NCBI GenBank assembly: GCA_903813345.2
Contig: CAIIXF020000001.1
Coordinates: forward strand, 17,815,915-17,879,914
Direction: 5' to 3'
Source: Owenia fusiformis
Lineage: Eukaryota; Annelida; Polychaeta; Sabellida; Oweniidae
DNA length: 64,000 nt
A model generated the notes under the pieces. It worked only from the letters and a program-made list of their open reading frames with translations, had not been told where the DNA came from and searched no databases. The translations under genes and the position numbers were made by a program. Below are positions 56,601-64,000 of the stretch, in pieces; the first letter of the stretch is position 1; the number at the start of each line of letters is the position of its first letter.

Positions 56601-59117
56601 AAATTGATTTGAAACGTACCATTTGGGCATAGACAAGCATGATATCTACAGGGTTGGGTAGAGTTCGTTTGGGTAAGGCATACCCCATTCTCCATCCTAA
56701 AGAGTGCATGACCTTGTCAATGCTGAAAATATAAAGGCAGATAATAGAGTTATAACAAGAAATATGAATATGATATTAGAAGTTTAGAATCAAGTGATTT
56801 TTCTAAAATTCAATATTAATAAAAAGTGTCTTGATTTTTTTTCAGACTTATTTCATGACTCGTTAATGATTTCAATACTCAATATTCAAGGAATATTATC
56901 AGTGGGTTAGTCCAACTTGGATTTTGGTGGTTCAATTCAAATAAAATTGATACAAGTCATCTGAAATGCAAAGCTCAAATGTGCATTTAAATATTTTACA
57001 ATAATAAGAAGAGGTACTTTTAATGCACAGCAGTTATACACATAACCACTAAACTTCTTACTTTGTCAAAAGCAGAGAAACGAACACTACAAGTGCTATT
57101 AGGAAAAACACAATTCCAGCCAAAATCTCAACAGGCCTCAAGAGGATAGAACATTTGCTCAGACAGCTTAGTTCTCTGCTCTCTAGCTGAGCCTCTTGCC
57201 TCGACATAAGCCTGTCTGTCTCCTCTAGCTCAGCTATCTTGATACGATCTCTTTGCCTCATGGGCCTGCCGTTACTGTACTGTAAATGTAAAAAAAGAAA
57301 AGCTTAGTTCTCTGTTCTCTAGCTGAGCCTCCTGCCTTGACATAAGCCTGTCTGTCTCCTCTAGCTCAGCTATCTTGATACGGTCCCTTTGCCTCATGGG
57401 CCTGCCATTACTGTACTATAAATGTAAAAAAGAAAAGCTTAGTTCTCTGCTCTCAAGCTGAGCCTCCTGCCTCGACATAAGCCTGTCTGTCTCCTCTAGC
57501 TCAGCTATCTTGATACGGTCCCTTTGCCTCATGGACCTGCCGTTACTGTACTGTAAATGTAAAAAGAAAAGCTTAGGCCTCTGCTATCTCCTGTCTTGAC
57601 ATAACTCATATTTTTCATGTACTATACAATAAAGTTATGGACATGAATAAAGGAAAAACTAAAGTTGAAGTCAAAGTTAACATAAACCAACCTAAATTAC
57701 AGTTTCTTTTTCTCTGAATATGAATGTGAAAACAAAATTATTTGGAAATGTTTCAAACCACATCCATGGCTCTTTCTTGATTTCAAGCCTAATACCAATG
57801 AACATTCAGAAGTTTTACAAAAACTGGACATCTCTGTATTTACCTTATTTCTTATGGCTTCAATTTTAGTTCTGTTGGTAGTTCTTTCATCGATGACCCT
57901 CATCCTTTCTGAACTGGCACTTTGGGTTCCCTTTAGGAGGTCAATAGGCCATGCAGACATACCATAAGCCTAAATAACAAATTGCTAATGCTGTAAATAT
58001 GCCCTTGCTTTTCAATCAAAACCCAAAGCAATGCTGCTAAACTGTAGTTTTTGTGAGAATTCTTAAACAAGCTAATTGTAAGGTGTAACAACAATCATGT
58101 TCTGATTGACCTTATACTATTGTACAGTAAAACCTGTGTAAGTGGAACACTAAGTTAGAGTTCCACTTATAGAGATTCAATAACATGATATCAATGGCCC
58201 ATGCTGGACTGTGAAAAGTGCCCTACTTTCACAGGCAGTCCACATACAGAGGTGCTCCACTTGATAGGTTACAACTGTGATAACAAGAATCTTGTGAGAA
58301 AAGATTATAGTTCCACTTACTGTGTATATAATGAGAAGGAGCAATCCAATTAGAGTCAGGCAACTGATCACAAATGACAAAGCATCTTCTCCATCTAAAA
58401 AATTAAAAATATGATATTTCACATTTCAACAAAATCTGACAGCAGGCCTCAACACTTGCATTTTTTGCCTGGTGCCAAAATAACTACCTGGCCAACTTTC
58501 AGGTAGTTATTTGCTTCTGTCAGGTAGTTGTATATAAAATGATGTTATAAAATTTTAAAAATAACATAATGTTTATCTTGTGCCAATGAAGCCTAATAAT
58601 GCGCTAATGCGCACATTTATGAAAAAATCGACTCATTGCATTGAAATTCTCTCAAATTAATGCATAACTTCCAACATTCAAAAATGTGGAGAGATTGCTA
58701 TGGAGATTGTCCCTGGATGATCATCTCTGTCGCAATACAGAAAATATTGATACGGAGGGGACAATCTCAGTAGCAATACAGAGGATCACACGATAAAAAT
58801 GTTATTGAATGATTTGGAGTGCAATACGGGATATATTCTGTCTATATTTTGTATTGGCGCTCGACTTAGTCTCGTACCAATGCAGAATTTCTCGAGCAGA
58901 ATATATCCTGTATTGCACTTCAAATCATTCAATAACTTATAATATCACATCCCTTATAGCCTCACAAACCAATGAGCCAAGACATTTTGATAAAGCATTA
59001 ATATATTACAATGCTATAAAAGACTCACTGTTGCTTGCAAACTCCTTGAACATATACTCAATCTTCCTCCACTCTGTCTGGTTGGTATTTGGTGGTATCT
59101 TTACAGGGGCAAATGCG
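47626..59117 (-). CDS. LMBRD1: LMBRD1 (lysosomal cobalamin transporter), 3' ten coding exons; 5' end off the window
   Basis: Exons, 5' to 3': 59117-59029, 58394-58321, 57969-57844, 57279-57062, 56722-56620, 56278-56174, 55793-55644, 55467-55365, 54632-54529, 47739-47626. Phases fit throughout; about 394 aa are encoded, corresponding to roughly residues 158-540 of human LMBD1. Recognised blocks: NQTEWRKIEYMF; LSFVISCLTLIGL (TM); GMSAWPIDLLKGTQSAS; the charged coiled segment QRDRIKIAELEE; LRPVEILAGIVFFLIALVV (TM); IFPLDYIIMSGIILY (TM); GIRKIGIWFCWLR; MPQYTTYGGQHY; KVWFFGAAYFFASWGFLG (TM); and an acidic C-terminal tail. LMBD1 is a multipass lysosomal protein that works with ABCD4 in cobalamin (B12) export. 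The first third (initial TMs) should lie beyond 64000. The last intron is 6.8 kb and full of repeats. Confidence 0.93.
47813..47954. repeat. Long near-perfect hairpin in the last LMBRD1 intron
   Basis: Arms of about 50 bases: GGTTTTGGATACAGGGTTTA...TCCCGAGGGA pairs with its complement ending TAAACCCTGTATCCAAAACC, only about 10 bases apart. Outer GTTATGTAC / GTACATAAC also pair. It resembles the hairpin within 53880-53985 in layout (CCCGAGGG centre) and is probably the same broad family. Confidence 0.8.
48925..49860 (+). repeat. Roughly 175-bp subrepeats inside the element's arm
   Basis: Blocks starting GGGGTGACCTTATTTTACC recur at about 48930, 49100, 49272 and, after a small insertion, 49693. 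Each contains ATTATTAAGGTAAAATAAGG-type and CAAATGAGCTCAAGATGG words and ends with TTTTGTCATATTATTCC. The right arm has the same series in inverse (about 52860, 52680, 52500, 52340), so the subrepeats predate the arm duplication. Confidence 0.75.
49455..49621. repeat. Short foldback insertion of CAGTACTG/CAGCACTG words
   Basis: Begins CAGCGCTGTAAACAGTACTG and ends CAGTACTGTTTTTACAGCACTG. Ends are complementary, and the interior repeats CAGTACTG and its variants several times. It separates subrepeats 3 and 4 of the left arm and has no counterpart in the right arm. Confidence 0.65.
49860..52310. other. Core of the 5.6-kb element, no gene seen
   Basis: No exon or open frame with recognisable protein words on either strand. 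Possible AATAAA words occur but no gene structure. If a transposase gene was ever here, it is gone or unrecognisable. Confidence 0.4.
53635..53745 (+). repeat. A-rich simple repeat (GAAAAAA-like)
   Basis: Irregular runs of TTGAAAA/GAAAAAA. It is directly followed by a hairpin GGGACCGGGATGGATACA / TGTATCCATCCCGGTCCC (about 53746-53783). Confidence 0.8.
53847..54413 (+). repeat. Composite repeat, uninterrupted copy
   Basis: From AGATTATCCTATATGAGG to CAAGTATGGGATAAA. It contains a long hairpin (GGTTCAGGATATTGGGATTA and complement, 53860-53990) and a second one built on GCGGGCAGATATA (about 54285-54345). The same sequence occurs reversed at 59255-59672 plus 62726-62860, where it is split by a later insertion. 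Confidence 0.85.
55978..56150 (+). repeat. Dispersed GTGGAACACCTC repeat
   Basis: It begins AAACCTGTAAAGTGGAACAC, contains repeated AAGTGGAACACCTC words and ends AGACATGTTTTAC. Related to 10560-10710, 42000-42070 and 58125-58320, and part of the CAGTAAAACCTG family. Intronic in LMBRD1. Confidence 0.55.
57279..57590 (-). repeat. Tandem partial copies of an LMBRD1 exon in the intron before it
   Basis: The first ~110 coding bases of LMBRD1 exon 57279-57062, plus its acceptor tract, are repeated upstream. Copy 2 ends at about 57300 and starts at about 57415; copy 3 spans about 57435-57550. A degenerate fragment lies at about 57568-57600. Periods are 136 and 135 bases. Copies keep the peptide frame RQRDRIKIAELEETDRLMSR and an AG acceptor (TTTACAG in copies 1 and 3, TTTATAG in copy 2), but have no GT donor and run straight into the next copy's pyrimidine tract. 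Confidence 0.88.
58692..58945 (-). repeat. Double-hairpin repeat, copy 3 (reverse orientation)
   Basis: Complement of the copies at 1743-2056 and 13751-14065, truncated at the end corresponding to their right side. It includes CAATACAGGATATATTCTG-type arms. It lies in the LMBRD1 intron between exons 59029 and 58394. Confidence 0.85.
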
Positions 59118-59672
59118 CTAGAAAAGAGTATAATTTCAGATACAAATACATTCTTATGTATACACTTATGCACACCTCTGTAGTATGACCTCATTATGAT
59201 TATCATCTGAAAGGAAGGGTACAAATTTCTCAGTGTGAAGGTAAACATAATGCTCTTTATCCCATACTTGGACGTGTTACAGGTACATAAAGCCAGTTTG
59301 TAAAAACTTATATTTTCATCAGCGGGCAGATATAGCTTTACGTCCCGCTCCGAGCGGGCAGATATAGTATATCTGCCCGCTATGTCATAATCGTCGCTCG
59401 CATATTTGTTCATAATTTGTAACGTTCGCGTAATGACTGTAAACGACAATGGAGAAAACACAGACAATCGGGATCTGAAGGAGCATCCACTTAATCAATC
59501 AAAAATTCGAGAAAATAAATATGGGAATATTTGAGAGAACAGGAAAATCCACCCACGGCCAAGAAAACAAAACTGGACATGAATATTCTAAAATATTTCC
59601 ACGATTGAACAATGTGAACCAGATGACCAAGATTGGTATGGGATAAACATATTATCCTATAGTCGGTTCAGG

Positions 59673-62600
59673 CAGGGCTGTCAACTTGGGACCACCTAAT
59701 ATGAGTGACTTCAAAATGTTGGACACCTAAGTCCAAATCTGAACACTTTTGTCCAAATTTTGAACACCTTTGGCCAACTTTTAAACACCTTTGGCCAAAG
59801 TTTGAGCACCTTTGCCAAACTTTGAACACCTCAAATTTTTCGCGCTCGCTACGCTCGCGATATCGTCAACGGGGGGGGGGGGGGGGTAGGTACGAAAAAT
59901 TTCCAAAGAACATGCGTGACACATACGGGATTCGCGTGACATTTTCGAAAAATTTCCAAAGAACATGCGTGACACATACGGGATTCGCGTGACAAATCCG
60001 AACAAATTGCGTTCGGTTTTTTCCGACGTTCGTATTTTTACCGTATCGTTAACATATTTCGAAAAAATTTAGTTATAGTTAGTTATAGTTATAGTTATTC
60101 ACTGCTAGGTCATTCTGACCTGTAGCCGGTCTTAAGATTTAATTTTAAAAATAATGAGCATGGTTAAGCATAGACCCCATTAATTGACTGAATCTGGTGG
60201 CTACCTCAGAGCTCTGTAGTTATATCTTGTAGGGTGCATGGTTCTTCCATAATTTGTCCAGTCTATTCTTGAAGAGATTGATGTCTTGGGCCTCTACAAC
60301 TTCTTGGGGGAGGGAATTCCAACTGCTCACTATTCTCTGGGTGAAGAATCCCTGTCTCAGTATTGTCCTGTTCTGTTTCTTTGAAACTCTCATATTATTG
60401 CCACGAGTTCTGCCAATGTTGTGGGAGAGGGGAAGGATATTGCTTATTGGTATGTCGTACTTTTCATTCAAAATTTTCCATGTTTCAATCATATCGCCTC
60501 TGAGACGTCTGAACACAAGTGTTGGTAACTTTAACTCTTTCAGTCTTTGGGGATAGTCCTTGTCTTTTAGGCTTGGTATACATCTTGTGGCTCTTCTTTG
60601 TACAGCTTCAACCGCTTCAATGTCCTGGATTAAATATGGAGACCAAACTGTATTGGCATATTCAAGATGGGGTCGTACCATTGCCTTGTAAAGAAGCAAC
60701 ATATTGGAGGAATCTAGAAATTGGAAGGTCCTTCTTATTAATCCCAGAATTTGGTTAGCTTTTTTAACTACCGTTTGTACATGTGTACTACTTTTCAAAT
60801 TCTTGGTAACCATTACTCCCAGGTCCTTCTCACCTTCTGTTTCTTGAAGTGCTGTGTTGCCCATGCTATAGTTATATTCTGGGGGGGATTTTCCTATTCT
60901 TAATACCTTGCATTTTTCACTATTGAACTGTAATTGCCATTCTTGGGTCCAGTTCATAAGGGATCTTATATCTTGTTGTAATTCGTTACAGTCATCTAGG
61001 TTATTTACTTCTCTATAGAGTTTCGTATCATCAGCAAACATAATCAGAGGGCTGTTTACTGCCTGTGGTACATCGTTTACAAATATCAGGAACATAACGG
61101 GTCCGAGGACAGTCCCCTGGGGTATGCCTGACGTTACATCGGTCCATGATGACGATTCACCGTTAATGGTTACTCTCTGCTTTCTGCGTTGGTATTGGTT
61201 ACTGTTGTTGCGGTTTCCTGCTGAATCACTGTTCTCTGGGCCGTCAAATTCGTTTCCGGATTCCGCACCGAGGAAAGCTTTCAGCCACTGGTGGGCTGTA
61301 CCTACAATTCCTAAGTTCTGTATTTTTCTAATTAATCGTTCATGCGGAACTTTGTCGAAGGCTTTTTTGAAGTCAAGATAGACTGCGTCAATGTTGCTTC
61401 CACTGTCTAGTACTTCAGTCCACTTATCTAGTGTCACGAGTAGGTTTGTTACACAGGATCGACAAGGCAGGAATCCATGTTGACACTGCGACAGGAGGTT
61501 GTTCTGTGAAAGATGAGATAGTATTCTTTCTCTTATTATAGATTCCAGGATCTTACACACTACAGATGTGAGGCTTACGGGCCTGTAGTTATTAGGTTGA
61601 CATTTCTTGCCTTTCTTGTGGATTGGTGAAATGTTGGCTTGTTTCCAATCTTGTGGTAATGTTGCGGTATCTATAGATTTTCTAAATATCAGGTAGAGGG
61701 GTCTGCATATTACTTCTTTCAATTCCTTGAGTATACGGGGCTTGATATTGTCTGGTCCAGGTGATTTGCTTACTTTCAGTAATTCCAGTTTCTTCATTAT
61801 ATCCTCCTCCGTGAATGTCCAGTCCTGTATGTAGTTATTCAGTCTGATATAGTGCCCAGCTGGTATATTCTCTTTATTCTCGTTAGTGAAAACACTAGAG
61901 AAAAATTTGTTGAGCTCTTCTGCTTTATCAAGGTCATTCTCTGTCCTAGATCCATCCTCTCTTAGAAGTTGGGGAATTCCGCTCCGTGTTTTCGTTTTAC
62001 TATTACTGTAGCCCCAAAACTTTCTAGGCTGAGATTTCGCCAGCTTGGCTATATTACATTCAAATTCTTTAACTGCTCTAGAGACTTCTTTTTTGGCTTG
62101 ATTTCTCTCTTTTATATACTGTAAATATTCTTCACCTTTCTTTGTGGTTTGGTATCTTCTCCATGCACTGTGTTTTCTTTTTATCTGGGCCATGCATTTT
62201 TTATCCATCCATGCTTTCGCTTGTTTTTTGGCTTTTATTTGAGGGACATTCTTACTGTAGCTGTCTTCCATTTTGGTTCTAAATATATTCCAGCAGTCGG
62301 TGACTTCTTTATCCTTGAATTCCCTGTCCCAATCTAAAGTGAGCTCTTCTTTCATCTTTCCATAGTCAGCTTTGTCTAGAAGGTGGATGATTCGGACTTG
62401 TTTTATATATTCTGCTTTGAAGTGGAATTCAAACTTCAGTACTTGGTGGTCACTTTTACCCAGTCCAGCTGTTACTTCTAAATTTGTGACCATGTCTTCT
62501 TCATTAGAAATCACCAGGTCTAGAATGTTGTCCCCTCTAGTTGGTTCAGCTACATGTTGGTATAAGAAGTTATCATTTCTACAGAAATATTTTTGCTTGA

Positions 62601-62725
62601 CAATTGCCAGGTAAAATGCGTATTTTGCGTGACATTTTCTGTCACGCAAAAAAAACTGGCGTGACTTCAAATTCTTCAGCAAATGCGTGACAAATACGCA
62701 AATTGTGGGACAGTTGACAGGCCTG
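59673..62725 (+). mobile_element. MITE with CAGGSCTGTCAACT ends, copy C, itself interrupted by a LINE
   Basis: Starts CAGGGCTGTCAACTTGGG and ends CAGTTGACAGGCCTG, as in the copy at 20815-21291. Flanked by a 7-bp direct repeat GTTCAGG. Its 3' portion resumes at about 62581 after the LINE. A 59-base internal segment (TTTCCAAAGAACATGCGTG...) is duplicated at about 59900-59995. Confidence 0.88.
60071..62580 (-). mobile_element. CR1-like non-LTR retrotransposon, 5'-truncated, open RT frame
   Basis: The minus-strand frame ends at 60220 and is open back through the left boundary near 62580. It begins within the C-terminal end of the APE-type endonuclease (GKSDHQVLKF, the SDH motif). It continues into a complete-looking reverse transcriptase: ISPIHKKGKK, NYRPVSLTSV, VYLDFKKAFDKVPH, SGIPQGTVLGP and catalytic FADDTKL. 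The C-terminal block has RRLRGDMIE, TRGNNMR, FFTQRIVSSWNSLPQEVV and FKNRLDKLW, as in CR1-clade elements. The 3' end carries an (AACTAT)n-like tail (complement of 60071-60099). ORF1 and most of the endonuclease are missing, so this copy cannot mobilise itself. The lack of stops suggests a recent insertion. The frame extends beyond 62580 into MITE sequence by chance. Confidence 0.9.
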
Positions 62726-62860
62726 GTTCAGGATATTGGGATTATCCCTTGGCCAATATAACATATTTTCCCTCGGGACCTGCGGCCCTCGGGCAAATAT
62801 ATTATATTTGCCTCGGGATAATCCCAATATCCTGAACCTCATATAGGATAATCTCTATTA

Positions 62861-63170
62861 ATTGCAACTGCCCTTACATGTACTTGAAGTGATATCTGAG
62901 TGGATATGGCAGATAACATAACCCTTGAGGACATTTGAATGGACAGAGGATCAGTTTGGTGAAATAGAGAAAATACTGTTCATTCACAAGGACAATTTTT
63001 TGTCTAAGTCACCTGATTTACAACTAAAAGGTTTCCCCCTCATTTTCATTGTTGAAACATGTTGTAATCATGAAATGCTGACCCCAAACAAGCTAGGGGA
63101 ATAATGAAAAATACATGCTACTCAGGCTGTTTTTCAGTTTATTTATTCATTCCTTAGTACACACGGAGCG
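62861..63170. other. Intronic sequence, nothing assignable
   Basis: Presumed LMBRD1 intron, since the upstream exons lie off the window. No exon with a phase matching the exon at 59117 was recognised. Confidence 0.35.
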
Positions 63171-63175
63171 GTAGG

Positions 63176-64000
63176 CAAACTGCGCGCCTACTATGCACGC
63201 AGTTTGGAACACTGACAAACTGCGCGCCTATTCACAAAATGGCAGACAGGGAGGACACGACTCCCAAGAGGATGGAAATTACTGGAAATACAAGGTTAAT
63301 TTTGGCTTTCAAACATTACCAAGATGTGGAGACTAATTTACTTTATACGTAGCACTCGAATTTTTTCCCGATGCCAGGGGCGGATCCAGGAACCAACAAG
63401 GGGGGGGGCCCAAATTTCAGGTCAGAGAAAAAACGTCCGCGCTTGCGCGGAAAAAATTTTGGGCCCCTAAAATCCAAAAGTGGGCCCAAATTTTGAAATT
63501 TTGAGGCCCATTTTCTTCAAAATTTGGCCTGAAATTAACAAATAAGGCCTTAAAAGGCCCAGTAATGACCAAAAAGGCCCACTTTTTGGGGCCTGAAGGC
63601 CTTGTTTGGCCCAAAATATTTTTTGGGCCCAATTTTTTTTTTCTGGGCCCACCCAAGGGGGGGGGGCCCGGGCCCCTGGGCCCCCCCCCCTAATCCGCCA
63701 GTGGATGCATATCTAGTTATCTCAAAATAAGGTTCCCAAGGAGCTTTCGTGTTCAAATTATACAGTGTTGCGTCATATAATGTCTGTTGTTCGTAGTTTG
63801 ACGTTTATTCAGCCCTTGTGTTTGCACATTCTGAAAGATATAGGATTGATGCACATGGTTTAAGTAATATAGTTTGTGTGTTAAACAGTGACAAGCCATT
63901 AACGTGATTTTATTTTTTTCGCTGTCAAACTGCGTGCATACTTTCAAGTGGATTTCACAAACTGCGTACCTAATATTTACAAACTGCGCGCCTAATTTGC
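63176..64000. repeat. Region with repeated CAAACTGCGCGCCTA motif
   Basis: The 15-mer occurs at 63176-63190 and 63216-63230, with an inverted variant at 63193-63207 (complement CCAAACTGCGTGCAT). Variants recur at 63926-63940, 63958-63972 and 63980-63994, the last at the window edge. Clusters at two ends about 0.8 kb apart look like subterminal repeats of a transposon that continues past 64000. Confidence 0.55.
63375..63703 (+). mobile_element. MITE with CASKGGCGGAT ends and G/C runs
   Basis: Left CAGGGGCGGATCCAGG; the complement of the right end is CACTGGCGGATTAGG. Flanked by GATGC on both sides (63370-63374, 63704-63708). The interior is GGCCC-rich, with long G and C runs near both ends. Same family as 8509-8770. 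Probably a non-autonomous hAT relative (inference from termini). Confidence 0.75.

Larger units (their letters stand above)
59255..62860 (-). repeat. Composite repeat, reverse copy split by a nested insertion
   Basis: 59255-59672 and 62726-62860 together match 53847-54413 in reverse. The split falls inside GGTTCAGG, and GTTCAGG is present on both sides of the insert (59666-59672, 62726-62732). The intact copy at 53860-53990 shows the empty target. Confidence 0.88.

Noticed and set aside
57697-57960. Extension of the LMBRD1 exon past 57844
   Set aside because: The frame continues by chance, but a GTAAAT donor at 57843 and the family alignment end the exon at IRNK.
62581-62682. N-terminal 30 or so codons of the long reverse-transcriptase frame
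   Set aside because: This part comes from the flanking MITE (compare 21140-21280); the LINE boundary is near 62580, so the fusion is accidental.

Overview
The window is metazoan nuclear DNA. It is AT-rich, with multi-exon genes bounded by GT/AG introns, polyadenylation signals and dense non-coding repeats, and nothing bacterial or viral is visible. Protein resemblances (ZNF706, SLC49A4/DIRC2, LMBRD1, cytosolic and carbohydrate sulfotransferases) plus abundant DNA-transposon fragments and a CR1-like LINE suggest a marine invertebrate bilaterian such as a hemichordate, cephalochordate or mollusc. The species is an inference and is not resolved.

Layout. (1) 3.05-7.9 kb, minus strand: an eight-exon gene for a Pro/Gln-rich protein of about 1144 aa with two PAM2-like (poly(A)-binding-protein docking) motifs; I do not recognise the family. 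(2) 8.9-12.0 kb, plus: a complete seven-exon cytosolic sulfotransferase. (3) 15.2-15.7 kb, minus: a two-exon ZNF706-like small zinc-finger gene with a candidate promoter near 16.2 kb. (4) 21.4-42.3 kb, plus: a complete SLC49A4 (DIRC2)-like lysosomal MFS transporter. Its third coding exon exists as five tandem, phase-matched alternatives (23.0-25.6 kb), exactly one of which can be used without breaking the frame. Its 10-kb intron holds an intronless carbohydrate sulfotransferase gene (30.4-31.5 kb) and a 5-kb foldback element. (5) 47.6-59.1 kb and beyond the right edge, minus: the 3' ten coding exons of LMBRD1 (lysosomal cobalamin transporter). One of its exons carries partial tandem duplications of its 5' part.

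SLC49A4 and LMBRD1 lie tail to tail; both human counterparts are lysosomal membrane proteins linked to vitamin export (pyridoxine and cobalamin). The remaining sequence is mostly mobile DNA: a 5-kb palindrome, a 5.6-kb element with terminal repeats of over 1.2 kb and TTAA at both edges, several MITE families with readable target-site duplications, and a three-level nested insertion (composite repeat, then MITE, then CR1-like LINE) at 59.2-62.9 kb.

The strongest candidate for something undescribed is the five-exon cassette in the SLC49A4-like gene. Splicing would swap one transmembrane segment of the transporter, giving five predicted variants from one locus.
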